A stretch of 64,000 nucleotides of DNA, from contig OY740774.1 in assembly GCA_963513935.1 (NCBI GenBank), positions 93,364,861-93,428,860 of the forward strand, in the 5' to 3' direction. The position numbers were made by a program, and so were the translations under genes. The notes beneath the pieces are model-generated. The model saw only the letters and a program-made list of their open reading frames with translations, was not told the DNA's origin and searched no databases. Origin of the DNA: Aphrophora alni (Eukaryota > Arthropoda > Insecta > Hemiptera > Aphrophoridae). Below, piece by piece: positions 1 to 13,859 of this stretch. Positions within the stretch are counted from its first letter, which is position 1. Each line of letters starts with the position of its first letter.

Positions 1-75
1 TGAATTGAACCTTGGACCTAAGGAACCAAAGTTCCAGGGTTCAATTCCCAGTCTAGGATGTATTTTTTTTTATTT
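1..75 (+). repeat. tRNA-derived SINE-like 3' head end, cut by window edge
   Basis: A pol III B-box-like string (GGTTCAATTCC, 38-48) lies in a TpsiC-like context and is followed 15 bases later by a T run. The A box would lie left of the window. This fits a tRNA-related SINE or a tRNA pseudogene. It is not foldable as a tRNA from what is visible. Confidence 0.4.
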
Positions 76-1685
76 GAAATACTATTTAATTATAATACTA
101 GTTGGGATAAAAAAGCGTATAAATCCAAAATGAAAATTCATTCAAAAGTCCAAACAAGCACTGTGACGATATTTACTATACGAAAAGAAGGATTTGTCGA
201 ACCACAAAACAAGAAACAAAACTAAGAATGTAATAAATTTAGTATGTTTGTTATAAAATACCCTTTTGTACATTTCGAACCATCCACAGAGATAAACAGC
301 TTAACTAAACGTAAACCTAAATCTAAGTTCCAAGTATCGCTCCCTTCCGTTCTTAACCGACCAATCACAAAGAGGCACGACTCGGATTTGGAAGAGTCTA
401 TGCTCTTGACAAAATGCACGTAAGGGTATTTTAATAAACATATTTATTATAATCTTAATTTTGTTTCTCGTTTTAAGGTTCGGGAAAATCGTTGTAATCT
501 TTATTAAAAAGCATTTGCATAATTTTTAATAACCCCACTGTTTATCTTTAAATAGTTTATTTACTGTACAATTGAGCACAAACCTATAATATTTCTTCTA
601 TTTTTATTAGCACAAATTTTTGTAAATGGGTTACCTGTTGTTTTATCGCCTATGTTTTCGGGCCGTGAAAAAAAATAAGCGTGTTTGTTTGCCCCCACTT
701 CACTTCAATTTATCTTATTGTTCACTTATCGAAAAGGACAAATGTTTCTATTAAAAAAAGATAATTATCAGGAAACTACTTACCTCTATAGAAACGCAAA
801 TAGAACAGCAGTGTGAATAATATTATTTATTTTATTATTTAAATTTGAGAAAACCTCAGGCAAAATAATTGTTTTCTTACAATGACACATCACACACACA
901 ATATAAAACCTCGTACTCTTGAAAACACAGTATTTCCAACCATGTGATTACTTGTCACACATTTGGAAAGCAATACCTTACTGTTCATTTCAATACTTCT
1001 CTTGACAAAACAGAATACAGTATAGATCTGCTTAAATGAGAGTTGTTCGCTAACATCAACAAAAGTCTAAGACTTTCTTCTTCCAGACTTTCATTTCAAT
1101 GTTTGCTTTGCCTACAACTACAACAGATATCAGCAAGAAGCAATAAAGTGTAAGGGTTTGATGGAACCCGTTTTATTGTTTTACGTCATACTCTATTCAA
1201 ATCTGGAATTTTATGATGGGTGAGGAAAATTTTATTCGTGAAGAGGTGTTGAAGAAAATATTTTAATTTTACTTGATTAACGAGAGACACATATCTATTA
1301 ATGTAGTTGACATTAAACATTTAATGTTATTGTCTTCATAATTGAAAATGTAATTTATTGTATTGTTTACTTCCAGTCTATATTTATTAGCAATTGAGAT
1401 AAAGATTTAATGAATCGAAATATTTTCTAACCATCGACCTTTTTTATATTTATAATTCTTCTTCTTATTATTATTTTTTTTAATAATAAAAATTAAATTA
1501 AATTAAAATTAAAAAACAGAAATCTAGCCCTTTGGTAAAAATGAATATTAAAACAAAACTAGTCGTTTCCAGTTATGAATTTTTTAACAGTTTTGAATAA
1601 TAAGCGACTGAAGCAAAACTTCCTTAGCGATTTCAATATATAGTTGACACACATCAACAATAACTCTGTTTATCTCAAATTTTTA
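76..1685. other. AT-rich DNA, no gene seen
   Basis: I see no coding remnant, TIR or tandem structure here. Short ORFs are below what chance gives in AT-rich sequence. The stretch 1440-1520 is low-complexity A/T. Confidence 0.6.
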
Positions 1686-1689
1686 GTTT

Positions 1690-2285
1690 TGAGAAATTAC
1701 AACACAACTTGAATCAACACAAATAAATTAAGCACTAAATAATAAGGTAATCTAAAAATTATTTTAAACTGTTGTTATAAATCCCCTAATGAAACAATTA
1801 AATATAAGGTAATTGAGAATTTAATCCGTTTAATTTTGCGAGATGTATCCAATCAATCACAACACAATGTGAATCCCCACAAATAAAGTAAGCACTGAAT
1901 AATAAGTTAACCTAAAAATTATTTTAAACTCCTGTTATAAATTCCCTAATAAAACAATTAAATATAACGATTTGAGAATTTAAACCGTTTAAATTTGCGA
2001 GATGTAGCCAATCAATCACAACACGATGTGAATCCCCACAAATAAAGTAATCACTAAATAAGTTAACCTCAAAATTATATTAAACTGCTGTTATAAACTC
2101 TCTAATAAAATAAAAGATATTTGAGAAGTTAAACCGTTTAATTTTGCGAGATGTAGCCAATCAATCACAACACAATGTGAATCCCCACAAATAAAGTAAG
2201 CACTATATAAGTTCATCTAAAAACAATATACAACAGCTGTTATAAATTACCAAAAAACAACAACATAATACCTGTTTGAGAATAT
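1690..2285 (+). repeat. ~155-bp tandem array, about 4 copies
   Basis: The junction string AATCAATCACAACAC starts at 1851, 2010 and 2159 (spacings 159 and 149). A more diverged first copy starts near 1690 and the last copy decays after about 2280. Every unit carries TGTGAATCCCCACAAATAAA and, further on, GTTATAAAT. The unit is non-coding, with indels between copies. This is a small satellite-like array. Confidence 0.9.
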
Positions 2286-3895
2286 ATATAACAGCTATTT
2301 CAAATTATTTTTAATGTGAAACATGTTATTTACCCATACAAAATAAGACAAGTGTATCCAAGAGAAATTAATAATTTTCGGCAAATCTGCAGATAACACT
2401 GTTTAATTTGACAACGCAATCATTCAAATCGCCCCTATAGTAAAGAAATACGCAACTGGCGCAGAAATAAATAAAATTAAAATATTGTACTAAATAAAAC
2501 TATGTTAGAATGATAGCCGAGTAAATGGTAGATTTTTGTTAAACTTTATTGATTTATTGCATAAATGAGAAATATATGAATTTTATTCAATATGCATATC
2601 AAGTAACGTTAAGCGGTGAAACAATTGCACAAATTCACTCGCTCATCCCCAAAACCCAACTAAATTAATGAAAACTATTCGTTATCAAAAATATAGTTAA
2701 CCATCAAAAAGCGAAAAGAACTATGAATAACGTGTTTAAAATTATTTATATATTTAAAAAGAGCCTATATTTCCTTTGCTTGTGCTATAATTGGGCCCCA
2801 ACATAAATTGTGTTTTATTAACAAGTTGTACTCATTTTTTACCAAAGATCATTTCAAAAAATTGTTTACCAATTATTATTCTTGAAATGTAGTACTTATT
2901 CACTTGTGTTTTTGCACACGGTTTTGAATTATAATCTTAGCCATTAAAAAAATTTGAACGAAATCGATCCAACCGCTTTAGAGAAAGTATAAACAGCAAC
3001 CTATATTTTGTCTTTTAACGATAACTCGCGCATTGGTTTTCGAAGAGATGGCAACCAATACGTTTTATTTGGGTCCTTAGAAGCAACACTTGAGAAAAAT
3101 TTGATCAGATTTTGAGAAAATAATAATTTTGTATTATATGCATTCCAAAAAACACGGTTTTAAACATCATAATACTCGAAATCGTATAAATTAAAAGAAT
3201 AAATATCTCCGTTTTAGAATTTAAGGACTAAAATATTTTAAAGAAACCCAAGTTTCAATAAATAATATAATTATTGTTAATTTTGTTATTATTAGTTTTT
3301 AATTTTAAAACATATTTTATAACTTATTATTAAAGTTTATGATAAATGAATCGTAAATGTAGTAATATTTTTTTTTAATTTTTGCGTTCTAGAACTTCAC
3401 TAATAGCATATTAAAGTGACAACAAGTAAGTATTAAAATCAAATTTGTAGACTTCGGTTTATGTTAAAAGACTTTAAAATTCATCTACATTCCTAAAAAA
3501 CATTTAACAAATTAAAATCATGTACAGTACGTAAAGGAGATATTTTCTTTGTATATATTTCGTGATGTTTATTTTCCCTTATCCATGGGTTGATTACAGA
3601 GAGAATTTGAAATACATTCCATGAAGCTAGGTTTTATATACGGTTCTATCTTATTACGAACGGACTGTACCCTATAAAACTTATCAGCCCTGATTGCTCC
3701 AAGCGGCAAGACGTTGTACGGCATTTAAAATGTATGAGGAAATAACCTCTGTGCAACAAGTGCTGGACGTTTACATTTAAGTGGAACGAAGTAAAAAAAA
3801 ATATACATCTTTAGTTTATATGAACGTTCAAACATTAGACTAATACAAGATTTTTGTTTAAGTACTTACCAGAGTGTCTCGAGATAATAATTACA
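2286..3895. other. AT-rich intergenic DNA with one dispersed repeat
   Basis: No gene is seen. About 2945-3180 is an inverted, diverged copy of the repeat at 13860-14140; both share CTAAGGACCCAA-type and TCAAGTGTTGCT-type strings once one is reverse-complemented. The rest is unique-looking AT-rich sequence. Confidence 0.5.
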
Positions 3896-3897
3896 CA

Positions 3898-3917
3898 ATA
3901 TATATATATATATATAT
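3898..3917. repeat. (AT)n microsatellite
   Basis: About ten AT dinucleotides directly precede the left end of the foldback element at 3930. Confidence 0.95.
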
Positions 3918-3929
3918 CGCTTATTATCC

Positions 3930-4272
3930 GTGTAAACGGAATGTTCCTGTAATGCGGGGATGGGGGGAATTTAGGGGGGTAGGTTATATGGGTCAAAATA
4001 AAGAAAAAAACAGTTCCTATAAACAATGGTCTAGAAACGCTTCTTTTATCAGCTGTCCGCAATTTTAATTTTTTACTAAATAATTTATATCAATAACAGA
4101 TTGAGTTTAAGTTTTATACGAAACTGATAAATGTAAAGATTTAATTTGGAAAAAAAAACTTCCAATAATTTGTTTCAAAATGGTGGCCATTTAAATATTT
4201 AAAATGAAAATAACTTTAAATGAGTGCAAATTTTAACTCAATTTGTTAAACCGTTATCGTGATATAAATTAT

Positions 4273-4329
<57 letters not shown>

Positions 4330-4420
4330 AGATGTTTTTAGGAAATCTTTCCTTTATTTTGACCCATATAATCACTCCCAGAATTATCTCCGCGCATTAC
4401 GGAAACACCCTGTATATGAA
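3930..4420. mobile_element. Foldback MITE with diverged inverted arms
   Basis: The left arm (about 3935-4010) is the reverse complement of 4345-4412 at roughly 70-75%, including a 20-bp identical block (3984-4003 against 4352-4371). The right end reads ACACCCTGTATA, i.e. starts CAGGGTGTTTC when reversed, a terminus common in arthropod inverted-repeat elements. The centre is non-coding and holds a 51-base A tract. Confidence 0.75.
4278..4328. repeat. A51 homopolymer
   Basis: Fifty-one consecutive A residues inside the foldback element. Length should be treated as uncertain because such runs are hard to sequence. Confidence 0.95.
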
Positions 4421-4527
4421 TATGTAATAATATGTTTTTAATTTTCCATGAAGACCCGATAATATTGTCAATGACCTCCAAAATATATGTAGGCTATTTA
4501 AAAAAAACTAATATAGTGTCAAGAACG

Positions 4528-4530
<3 letters not shown>

Positions 4531-4585
<55 letters not shown>
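4531..4585. repeat. T55 homopolymer
   Basis: Fifty-five consecutive T residues, about 200 bases downstream of the A51 tract, so the two could pair intramolecularly. Confidence 0.95.
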
Positions 4586-4589
<4 letters not shown>

Positions 4590-7500
4590 AATTCCGTACA
4601 ATAATTTATTGAAAAAAGCAAGCTCCTGTTTTACCCACACAATTTCAAATGTTTGTGTGCGTGTTACGCAGCTATGGCCAAACGGATGTACCGATAGTTA
4701 AGTTATGAAAGTTAGAAAAAATTTCTTTACGATGCCAAACGATGTGTAGGACATAATGTTTTTTTTTAAATTGTCTTACCTTTTTAAAATGGCAGCTACT
4801 CAAAATTGTTAGCTCACGGTTTGAAAGTATGAACGCGTATGTCTGACTGCGAATATAAAGGGCGCTACGAAGTATTAAATATGAAATAGTGAACCGTTTA
4901 CTGAAACGCCCGTGGCAGAAGTTCTTACCTAATCAACAAATTGAAAACTTCCTCACTTAGTACTTTTTTGTTGTTTTCGTTTTTAGTATCCGTAGTTAAA
5001 GCTAAGTACACTTATAATTTCCGCGCGTGTTGGTCTGTCGAAAGTTGCAACCAGTCTACTCAGAGAAGACGATAAATCCTATATATTTCAATGTTGTCTT
5101 TATATTCTTTGTTGATTTTTTTAAATATTTTTTGAAAATTATATGAGGAGTATCAAATAAAACTACAAGTTATTCTACTTACGAATATGCATATTTACTT
5201 GACGAAGAGATTATGTTGACGCTAGCCGGCTTATAAGACTACTACTTTATAAAAATAACTGTCCCTATATGCCTACAGTCGTATGGTTACAGCACATGCT
5301 TTGACCTTTTTATTATAAATTTTTAACATTTTGCAGTTTTATATATTTACAAAACTATATCAAATAAATTTATGATTACGGAATATTTGTAATTTGTGTT
5401 CACAAATATTATTTTATCCTTAATAAGACCGAATAATTATACAAATTAAAATAAAGCTCTTACTTGATTCCCTAGTTTATAACTCCTCTTATGCTTAGCT
5501 TACCTCGTTATTGAGCTTTTTGACGGCGATCAAGGATATTTCCCCCCCCCCCTTTTTAATGCTCACAAATAGGATTTTTTATTTTTTTACTTTTAAATTG
5601 ACGCACTAGTTTGGTTATTATATTCTATGAAAACTGTGCAACTGAAGGAGACAAATTATGTCTTATTTCAGTGAATACATTTTTTTCTCCTTTCCCGATA
5701 TATATATATATCCACCCTGAATTTTTGAGGAGGTGGCAACAATACTTTTCGTTTGAGTTTCAACAAGAATAGAGGATCTGTCACTTGAGAACAGACCAAT
5801 CAAGAGCCAACATAATAAATTTTTAAAGACGCTTTTATGACAAAAAATAAAATATGTGTATGTATATTTTACAGGAGGATAGTGTACTTTGGGGAAAGTA
5901 TTGCTAAGAGAAGAAATGCATGAGATTTGATTTTGTAATAATCTAAAAACAAACAATAAAAAATTTTCAAAATTTGATGAAAACCTATCCCTTCACTTAG
6001 TTTATATCACGCTACACGGATAAACTGACATCATTCAAAAAAAAACCTTTTTTTAAACCTCAAAATAGATCGATCCCTCCCTCCATTACACAGCACTAAC
6101 ATTTCAAATATATTATGTTAAAATAATAAAAAAAGTAACAAGTATTTTGTGCATAACGTGAGAAGGTTTTTAGAATGTTTTCGCATCATATTGTGATCCT
6201 TACTTAAAATATACCAGGTTACAGTTGAATGCATCTCTATATCTCTAGCCAGATTTGCAATGATGCAGACACGATAAAACTGTGTGCATAAAATATATAA
6301 TGTAGAACAGACAAATTTCACCAGTTATGTGTTCGCTGTAAACTAGGATGTCATCTAATGACTTCTTAGGAAATTTTAAACTTTAGCCGAAGTTATAAAG
6401 AACTTAAAACGTCGAACAAAAACTCCATAATTAATTTTTAATAATTACCACAAAATTAAAATTAAATTGAATCATATTACTACCAAGACATTCAGACATA
6501 TGTGACAAATGATGTCCGATATTTTCTTAACATCTCCTTACCTTCATTAAAAAAAGTTACCATAAATATGGCCAAAAACGGCAGTTTTCTATCCACTGTC
6601 TGCTTTTTCTAAACAAATTTATAACTTTTGAAACAGATAAGGTATTGAGTTCGGATTTTGAATACACATTTAATGTAACGTTTTAATAGTATGCTTCAAA
6701 CCTTGACTTCATTTCGTACTTTTTTTAAATGGCAACAGTTTGAAAATTTTAATGTCGATTATTTCGACAACCTCCGCCGTTGGTTTTGCGATTTCCCTAA
6801 TAAATGTATACTTTGGAGAAAAAAATGGTGAGATATTAAGTCCAGATTTGTTATACATATATATTATGTAAACTGTTACCATTATAAAAAACAGTGTATT
6901 TCACACATTTTTAAAATAGCGGCAGTTTAAAACTTTAATATCGAAAACTATTAATTCACAAAACTTTACAAGAGACCAAATATTCTAAAGGCAAAACAAA
7001 ATTTTATTTTACTCTAAGTCAACGATAAGATAATTATTGCTTGACATATATTTTCTTGATAATTGACAACATCCAGATATGTATAAATTAATGTTACTAT
7101 TCATTTCATAAAAATAATTAAACTGTTACTAGAATATACTTTGGAAATTGTAGATTTTTAAACTAAATCTCTGAACCTATTCCCAAATCATTGCTTGGCC
7201 AGTAAACATGCTGATTATTAGGTTTTTAATTACCTATTAATAAATATATTTAGATGCAAATTGGCTCTCAAAATTTCTTTTCTTATTAATTAATTACTCT
7301 TACCCCCAACTCACCAAATAATAACATGTAGTACTTATATTAGTCTATACCAACCGTCAATATTTAACCAGAAATTCAAGAACTTGATTATAATTTATAA
7401 ACCAAAATTGAACTCCAAATGACAACTCTGTTTTGAAAGTTATAAAAAAATCAACATTTACATAACTCAAAATACAGTGAGCCAAACTCTCGCAGCTGTG

Positions 7501-7590
7501 GTTAATTTTTCTATTAGCTGACTCCATTGTTGATTGTTGTTAGATTACAGTGTTTATTATTTATTTCTAGATTTAGGTAAGTTTTCGTTA
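4590..7590. other. AT-rich DNA, no supported gene
   Basis: No recognisable coding remnant is seen. An 11-C run occurs at 5542-5552 and a short AT repeat at 5698-5711. Minus-strand ORFs of 97 codons (5663-5956) and 67 codons (6118-6321) have no recognisable motif and are probably chance. Around 6540-6960 the local pattern of poly-T plus ATGGC/GCGGCAGTTT recurs, suggesting old repeat copies. Confidence 0.5.
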
Positions 7591-7592
7591 TG

Positions 7593-8500
7593 ATGGTACT
7601 TACAACTCAAGAAAAACATTTTACTGTAGTGCATTATTTCCATTCATACGGAGCAGGACGTTCGGGTGGTGTAAGTTTAGAATAATTATTCAAGTAGCCG
7701 CCAAGTTGTGTTTTGAAAAGTTCCTTCAGAAGGATAGTGTTATGACGCAGCTTAACGTGTGTACTAGATATCCAACCTCCGTGACTACAAATGAAAACCA
7801 CGGAAGACTTCTTCATCAACTCTCTGAAAAGAATCATCCGCCATATTTGAAAATGAATATCAGTGGTACGTCTTTAAGATGAATGTTTAACAATCTCGGT
7901 GGATTTGTGTGTACAAAACATACTCGTCTACCTTAAAATGGGAGAAACAAGTCAGAGCTCTTTATCTCGTCTAGTTGTAACCTATGAAATACGAAACCCC
8001 TGAGTTATTATTCTATGTATGGTTTTCAGATGAAAGTCGTGTTTATTTTAAACGTTTCGACAACAACGTCCTGATATGGTCGTAGAAATCAAAACATAGT
8101 AAGCGCGTAACCGTTTGTTGTGCCATATCAAGGAGAGGAATAAGTTATTGATTTCTTATTTCGTTGAAAATAAGGGAATGCTGTTACTGTAAATCACAGT
8201 GGCGCAACCAGTCACACAACATTAAGTACTCTTTGTTTCAAGAAACATTCGGCGACCGCCTTGTTTCCCGATTTTCCATAACCACCGAAATCAGCTGATT
8301 TCTCGCCACCTGAAACCTACGTTTAGAGAATGATGAAGAAAAGTATTTTCTGAGACAATCCACCAACTATCATCGCCAAACTTCGAGAATGGATAACTAG
8401 ATGTGTTAGAATAATGCAACAACCACTTTTCACTATATGTTTTGCGTGCGAAGCGGGGGGTTTGGTCTGCTAACATACGTAATCTTTTTAGGGTTTGGTT
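7593..8500 (+). pseudogene. Degenerate mariner-type transposase
   Basis: A DDE transposase of the Tc1/mariner superfamily would cut and paste DNA at TA sites; this copy is dead. The ATG at 7593 opens a helix-turn-helix N-terminus containing HYFHSYGAGRSGGVSLE, matching the start typical of this transposase group, followed by a stop. After scrambled sequence, 8021-8150 reads VWFSDESRVYFKRF and VTVCCAISRRGI, matching the catalytic-domain strings WFSDEA..F and VTVWCAISRRGI. Later, 8232-8300 gives QETFGDRLVSRFS, aligned with the FGDRLISRF region before the last acidic residue. Stops, frameshifts and a probable internal deletion between the HTH and catalytic domains make it non-functional. No convincing TIRs were found; a TACAGTGAGCC at about 7473 is a candidate left end. 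Family assignment is from memory of conserved motifs. Confidence 0.75.
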
Positions 8501-9158
8501 GAGTTTGAGTGTGAGCGTGAGGGTAGGTCGTGGATCTTTTTGAATGAGCCTTGGAAGCAGTGAGTGTCAGCCTGTACCGGGAACTACGCAATTCTACAAA
8601 CTCGGTCAGCCAGCATTGATGCGCGTTTACATTCTAAATTATTAGTAAACTAAACTATAGTAAACTAAATATTATATAATATTTGTTAGGGGTTGACTCT
8701 AATAACTCAGTAGTTCTAACTGGACCAAAATGGCCGACTAGCCATGAGTTACATGTTGTCGGGGTTATGACAGTTTGTAGTACATGTAAGACAAAGACCC
8801 ACCCCAATCTGGCCTAGTATGGCATTATTTTGGTGGGGTACATCAGGGCAAATTATTAACAAGAAACTTACTCCAAATACTTATCGATTAAAGGATGGAG
8901 ATGTGCGCTGGTCCGATCTCATTGCCTTGTGCAAGACAACTGTCTGATCTTTCATGAACTAACTCCGTGCATGCCAACTAGCAGGGTGGGGGGGGAGGCT
9001 AAACAAATTATAGGTAAATCTGTAACTAGGTCTGCGGTAACCCGCAATGCCTCGGAACCCCAAGATATACTATCCCCCCGGATTGAAGGGGTAAACGGTG
9101 GTGTAGAAAACACGACAGTTTCAAAATCTTTAAGAACGCTACGAATGTAGTTTAAAAC
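8501..9158. other. GC-richer block of unknown origin
   Basis: This stretch is clearly less AT-rich than its surroundings, with C/G runs (8986-8996, 9073-9079). A 73-codon ORF (8929-9150, +) runs through it but shows no motif I recognise. It may be part of a mobile element, perhaps flanking the mariner remnant. I assign no function. Confidence 0.35.
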
Positions 9159-11265
9159 TTAGTGTGAAGGGTGTATAGAATATGTGCTTGGATAACAATA
9201 AAAATCTCTGTTCACTTTCACCTTACACTTTATTTCTCTATTGTTTTGGCGCATAGTAAATAAATCAAAAGAAACGCGTGTGGTTCTTGATACAAGAAAA
9301 ACTGCTTGTAAAGCATATAGCTGTATCAATACTATTTCTGATATCAGCATTTGTCATTCCTTTCTTTAATAATGCATTTAAAAACAACACCAACATTTAA
9401 CAACTTATAGTCATTTAAAAAATTAAAATATTTAATAAAACAAATGATTACATGTATTAATTACAATATCTCATTGACACTATTCCTTAAGGAATCCTAT
9501 CAAAATTTAATTTATTAAATCCAGGTTTCATTGTGGCGTGAAGTGTCCTCGGGGACTTTACAGGAGTACTTTTATAAAAGTAGACACATATTAGTACTGT
9601 ATAGCAATTACAAGCTCACATGACAGTTTAGCGATATCCCCACGAGAGGCGTTGCTGTTGGTGTGATTAATGTGCACTCTACCGCGACTTAACTCCCCAC
9701 AGGCTCTCAAACGGATGTTATAACTTCATTCTAGATTGACGTTTTGTAATTTGCCTTTGTATTTGGAAAACAAGTTAATTGTAATTACATAAATTGTATT
9801 TTCTTTGGAAAGAAATGCATTAAATTAATAAAAATGTTGTTATTCATACATTTTATTCCCTACGTATGTAGTATGAAAAAATATATATTTATTCCAATAT
9901 TTCAGCATAAAATAAATCGTATAATAGAGTTTCTGTTAAAATTATCCTTAGAGACCAGGTAAATATTGCAATATTATTTGTTTATCACAACCTTAATTAG
10001 AGTATTACTAACATAAAAAAGTCTAACTCCTGCGTTCTCCCTCAAGAAAGCATGATTTTGTCCTTCTCAATGAAGTCAATTGGCATTTTAACAGTGTTTA
10101 TAAAATGTTTAGCCAAACTTCAAGCGGTGATCTCAGCTGCCGTCGATTTAAAAACTACTTACAAAAAATATTTTAAATCATTATTTGTTTAAGATAAACG
10201 TTGGTTTTGTAACAAGTTTTGAATTAAGTTAGTAATGAAACCTGTACTATTATGATTTTGAAAAAATCATTGTTAAGTTGACGCCAGCTGAGTGTTGGAT
10301 ATTAAAGAAATTTGTGTGTTCTAGTAAATTGCCAACAATGTTTGTGTGTGTTTTTTACCGATATATCGACATTGTGTGTGTTTTTTTTTTTTGTAAAATG
10401 GTGAGTTTCTCTGTAATTTAAGTTTTAAAAAACTATTTTAATGCCCGCCATTTTTAAACCGCTAAGTGAGAAACTATAAGATTTTCTTTAAAAAAACAAA
10501 TTAATGCTATAAAACGTTATGGAAAATTTGGTTACAATATTTTATTAGTTATAGAATTATAGTTGATTTTGAAAAAGAAAAAAAGACACAAAATGGCGGA
10601 AAGGGTCTTATAAACTTTTTTTTTAATTTTTAAGCCTCCTACCACCCTTCTACGTTTGGCAAATGTCTTGACTTACGTAGTGGTGGTTACCGGACACGCT
10701 TCGTTATTCATCTGTCGCCCATTTTGTGTGTGTTTTTAAAATAATTACATATTTTGAAATTATTACGATTTCAAATCGAAATTTTGTAAACACATAATCG
10801 TGCTCCTAGATACTCCATTTGTTAAATTTGAAAATTCTGCTCCTTTTCACAGGATATATCTGATGTCTCCTGTTTCACCGACTCTTGTAAAAGAGCCTTG
10901 TAGCCTACACAAGACAACAAATCGTCAGCAAATATATATGTGATCACTGCGTTCCTCGGATTAGTGTACCACGTAGGCTACAAATGATTTTATCTGTGTG
11001 TTCTTAAAGGATACAGTTTATGATACAAATATTCACATTTTGGATATAACAACGAATGTTCAATGTAATATAGAAGCCATTAATTATACACTTGTGGATC
11101 TTATGTCTGAACTTGATTAGTGAAGCACAAAAATAGATCGTTGTACGGAGTACTTATTTCAACAGTTTTTGGTAAAAATTAAAATATAAACTTCAAAGGC
11201 AAATCTAAGTATTGAATAATTGTTATCATTTTCTCATTTATTTATCTCTTTTAAATAAAATACTA
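9159..11265. other. AT-rich DNA, no gene seen
   Basis: No coding remnant is recognised. 9600-9715 is locally GC-richer without visible TIRs. 10430-10740 carries scattered GCCATTTT/AATGGCGG strings that recur throughout the window and probably mark decayed repeat copies. Confidence 0.5.
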
Positions 11266-11269
11266 GCTG

Positions 11270-11450
11270 ATGGCCGCAGTTTCACCTGGGGATGGTTGAG
11301 ATATTTTTAATAACAAATCATTTTTTTAGCACAACCCTAATGGTGGTGCTATGGAAATATATTATGCCCAAATACAGCAACACACCAATTTTGATCAAAA
11401 TCGATCCATCACTTTCAAAACCCTTTTACATTTATCTGTTTGAAGAAGGT
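11270..11450 (+). repeat. Dispersed repeat, copy 1 (TAGCTGATGGCCGCAGTTTC end)
   Basis: 11285-11415 is the reverse complement of 50650-50765: both contain CATTAGGGTTGTG, CATAGCACCACC and AATTGGTGTGTTG in one orientation. Both are non-coding. The opening string resembles the widespread ACTAGCTGA start of arthropod repeats, but I cannot classify it. Confidence 0.7.
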
Positions 11451-13855
11451 AAATAACGCTTTTACACTTTTGAGACCTCGAAACAAATATTCCTGGAAAA
11501 ATCTCAGGAACCACTTTTTGCCTGTCACCCAAATACCTCCACACTACATTTGTATAAAATATTTAGCTTACCCTTTAATCCAAAAGTTATCCAGTGGAAC
11601 AGTTGAAACATCACGGATATCACACCTAAAAATCAAAACAAATATAATTATTTTACGCATCCAAATAATGTATTAAATCAAAATTGATTTTAACAAATAG
11701 ATATTGCTTGACAACTGTATATATATATTCGATTCTTTCGCCTTAGAATTAATTGTGAATGAAATAAATACAGTAAAATAGCCATTTCAAATATTTAAAT
11801 GGCCGCAATTTTAGATATGAGCTTCTGGTTGCATTTTACTAAATAATCCCTTTACATGAGGGGTTACTCAATGGGAGTTTACATTTAAGATTATTGAGTT
11901 GTCATCACAAATATTTTTAGGGAACAGGTTAAAATGTTTCATTTGCCAAAGAGTAGTTTTTTTTCTACCAGAAGGCACGTATAAAAAATGTTTTTTTTTT
12001 TTTTTTTTTTTTAAGTTATTGGTCCCGTCCTGGACTTTTGGGACAACCGTTATATATACAAATATATGTGTGTGTGAGATTTAATATAAGTAAACACATC
12101 ATGTTGAGATATTTTATTTAATTACAGAAGATAATAAAATTGATTTGATTGCTTCCGGAAAAAGATAGATAAAACTAATAGAAAATTGAAATGAAGCGTA
12201 ATTTCAGAGGAAACTTAATTTAATTAAAATATTTAGAAAAATCACAAACGTGAAATATTCGGAAAACTTTTAACTTCTTAAACCATAAATTGTGTGAAAT
12301 TTAATTGTTGTTGTTGTTTTTTTTTTATTGTGCTCTTGTTGACAAAATGAATACCTTTTTTTTCAACATATAATGATTGCCATCTATAAACGGATGAACT
12401 GTTATTTAAATCGTCTAAGCATTGAATAAAAGAAAGGGAGCGTTGGTTTTGACTAAAATAGGTTTACGGATTTCGAAGAAAAATTAACCACAAACAAACA
12501 CCGGAATTATTGTTTTAAAGCTAAAAACAAAATTGTAGGTATTGTTTTCCTCCAAAAAATAGAAAGAGTTTTGTTTTAATTGTAATAAAATTGTTCTAAG
12601 TAAACGATGGGCGCACAGTATCGATTATAACCATAAGAGAGTACAATATCTATATTTCATGAATTGTTTATTTTTTTATGTATTTATTTACTGAACGTTA
12701 TGTGGTATTAAAATATCGATTGTACCATTGAAAATATCGATTAAACTCCCCTCTAAAAAACAATATTTAAATCATGTTTTTACACTATCACGAACAAATA
12801 AACAAATTGAATAAAATTCAAAATAGTGTCCGACGATTATAAACTTAATCATGAAACTTAATACGAGTGATCAATTTTAATTTGTATCCCTTTCATTTTA
12901 AAGATTTTGATAAGTCGAAAAAATAACAAAAAGAACACGTAATTCCGTTGAACCAATCCAAAATGGAAGCCAAAGTTTAAACAGAGTTCTGTAAATACAT
13001 AATTAATGTGAAACGCCAAAAGTTTTTAACAAACCAATTGTTGTGATTTACTGCTTCCTTTGGGATATTATACGATGTGCAAAGTAGTATTTAATGTTCT
13101 AAGGTATAAAAAGTGCTTGAAAATGCATAGATTAACTGTTCTGTATATGCCCATCAGTACTTAGAGAAAACTATAACTTTCTTAGATTAAACAATTGTTA
13201 TTGTTAAAGAGAAGACCAATGACACGGAATAGACCAAGATTATTAACCTAGAGATCTTTGTTTATCTATAGCCTTACTTGAACTTGTAATTTGTAATTTT
13301 TTAAATTATTCTTATTTCTTTCAAAATATTATTGTGACGTTTAAATTACCTCAGTACAACGTAACTATTCTGAAACTTGTATTAAATGACAGTACAGTAA
13401 TTTGTTTTTTAAACTGATTAAGTCTGTGTTTATTTTTTTTTTCAAAACTGTGTTTTATCTTGACCGGGCGCCATTTTGAACGGGTTTATTGAAATTACAT
13501 TTTTTTCCATCATTTTTCTTTTCTTTATATATCGACGGCCTTTATTCATCACACGGTCCTTCCTTACAACTTATCACAGCTCCTCTTAGGAATGGGAAGT
13601 AAAGGATGTTATTATTTTATAAAATAAGATCTATGACCAACCAAAGAATTCCAAATCAAAAGTTGCATTTTTATTTCGTCACATATACTTTCTACAGAAA
13701 AATTTATATGTTGGGTCAACAAATCAGTGTTAAAGTGTTTTACGGACAAATCCGTTATGAGGTCCCCTGAGCCTAAAGAAAATTGTTTTTTGGAATGATA
13801 TGTGACCGTCGCGTACAGTCCAAACGCGTTACGCCGTGTTTAATCAAATTTGGTA
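11451..13855. other. AT-rich DNA, no gene seen
   Basis: Contains T22 at 11991-12012 and other T runs. ORFs of 78 (11440-11676) and 61 codons (11899-12084) are unremarkable; the second is built on the T run. No TIRs or coding remnants are recognised. Confidence 0.5.
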
Positions 13856-13859
13856 TCAG

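Noticed and set aside
5663..5956. 97-codon minus ORF
   Set aside because: No recognisable domain, A/T-driven composition, no relative in the window; likely chance.
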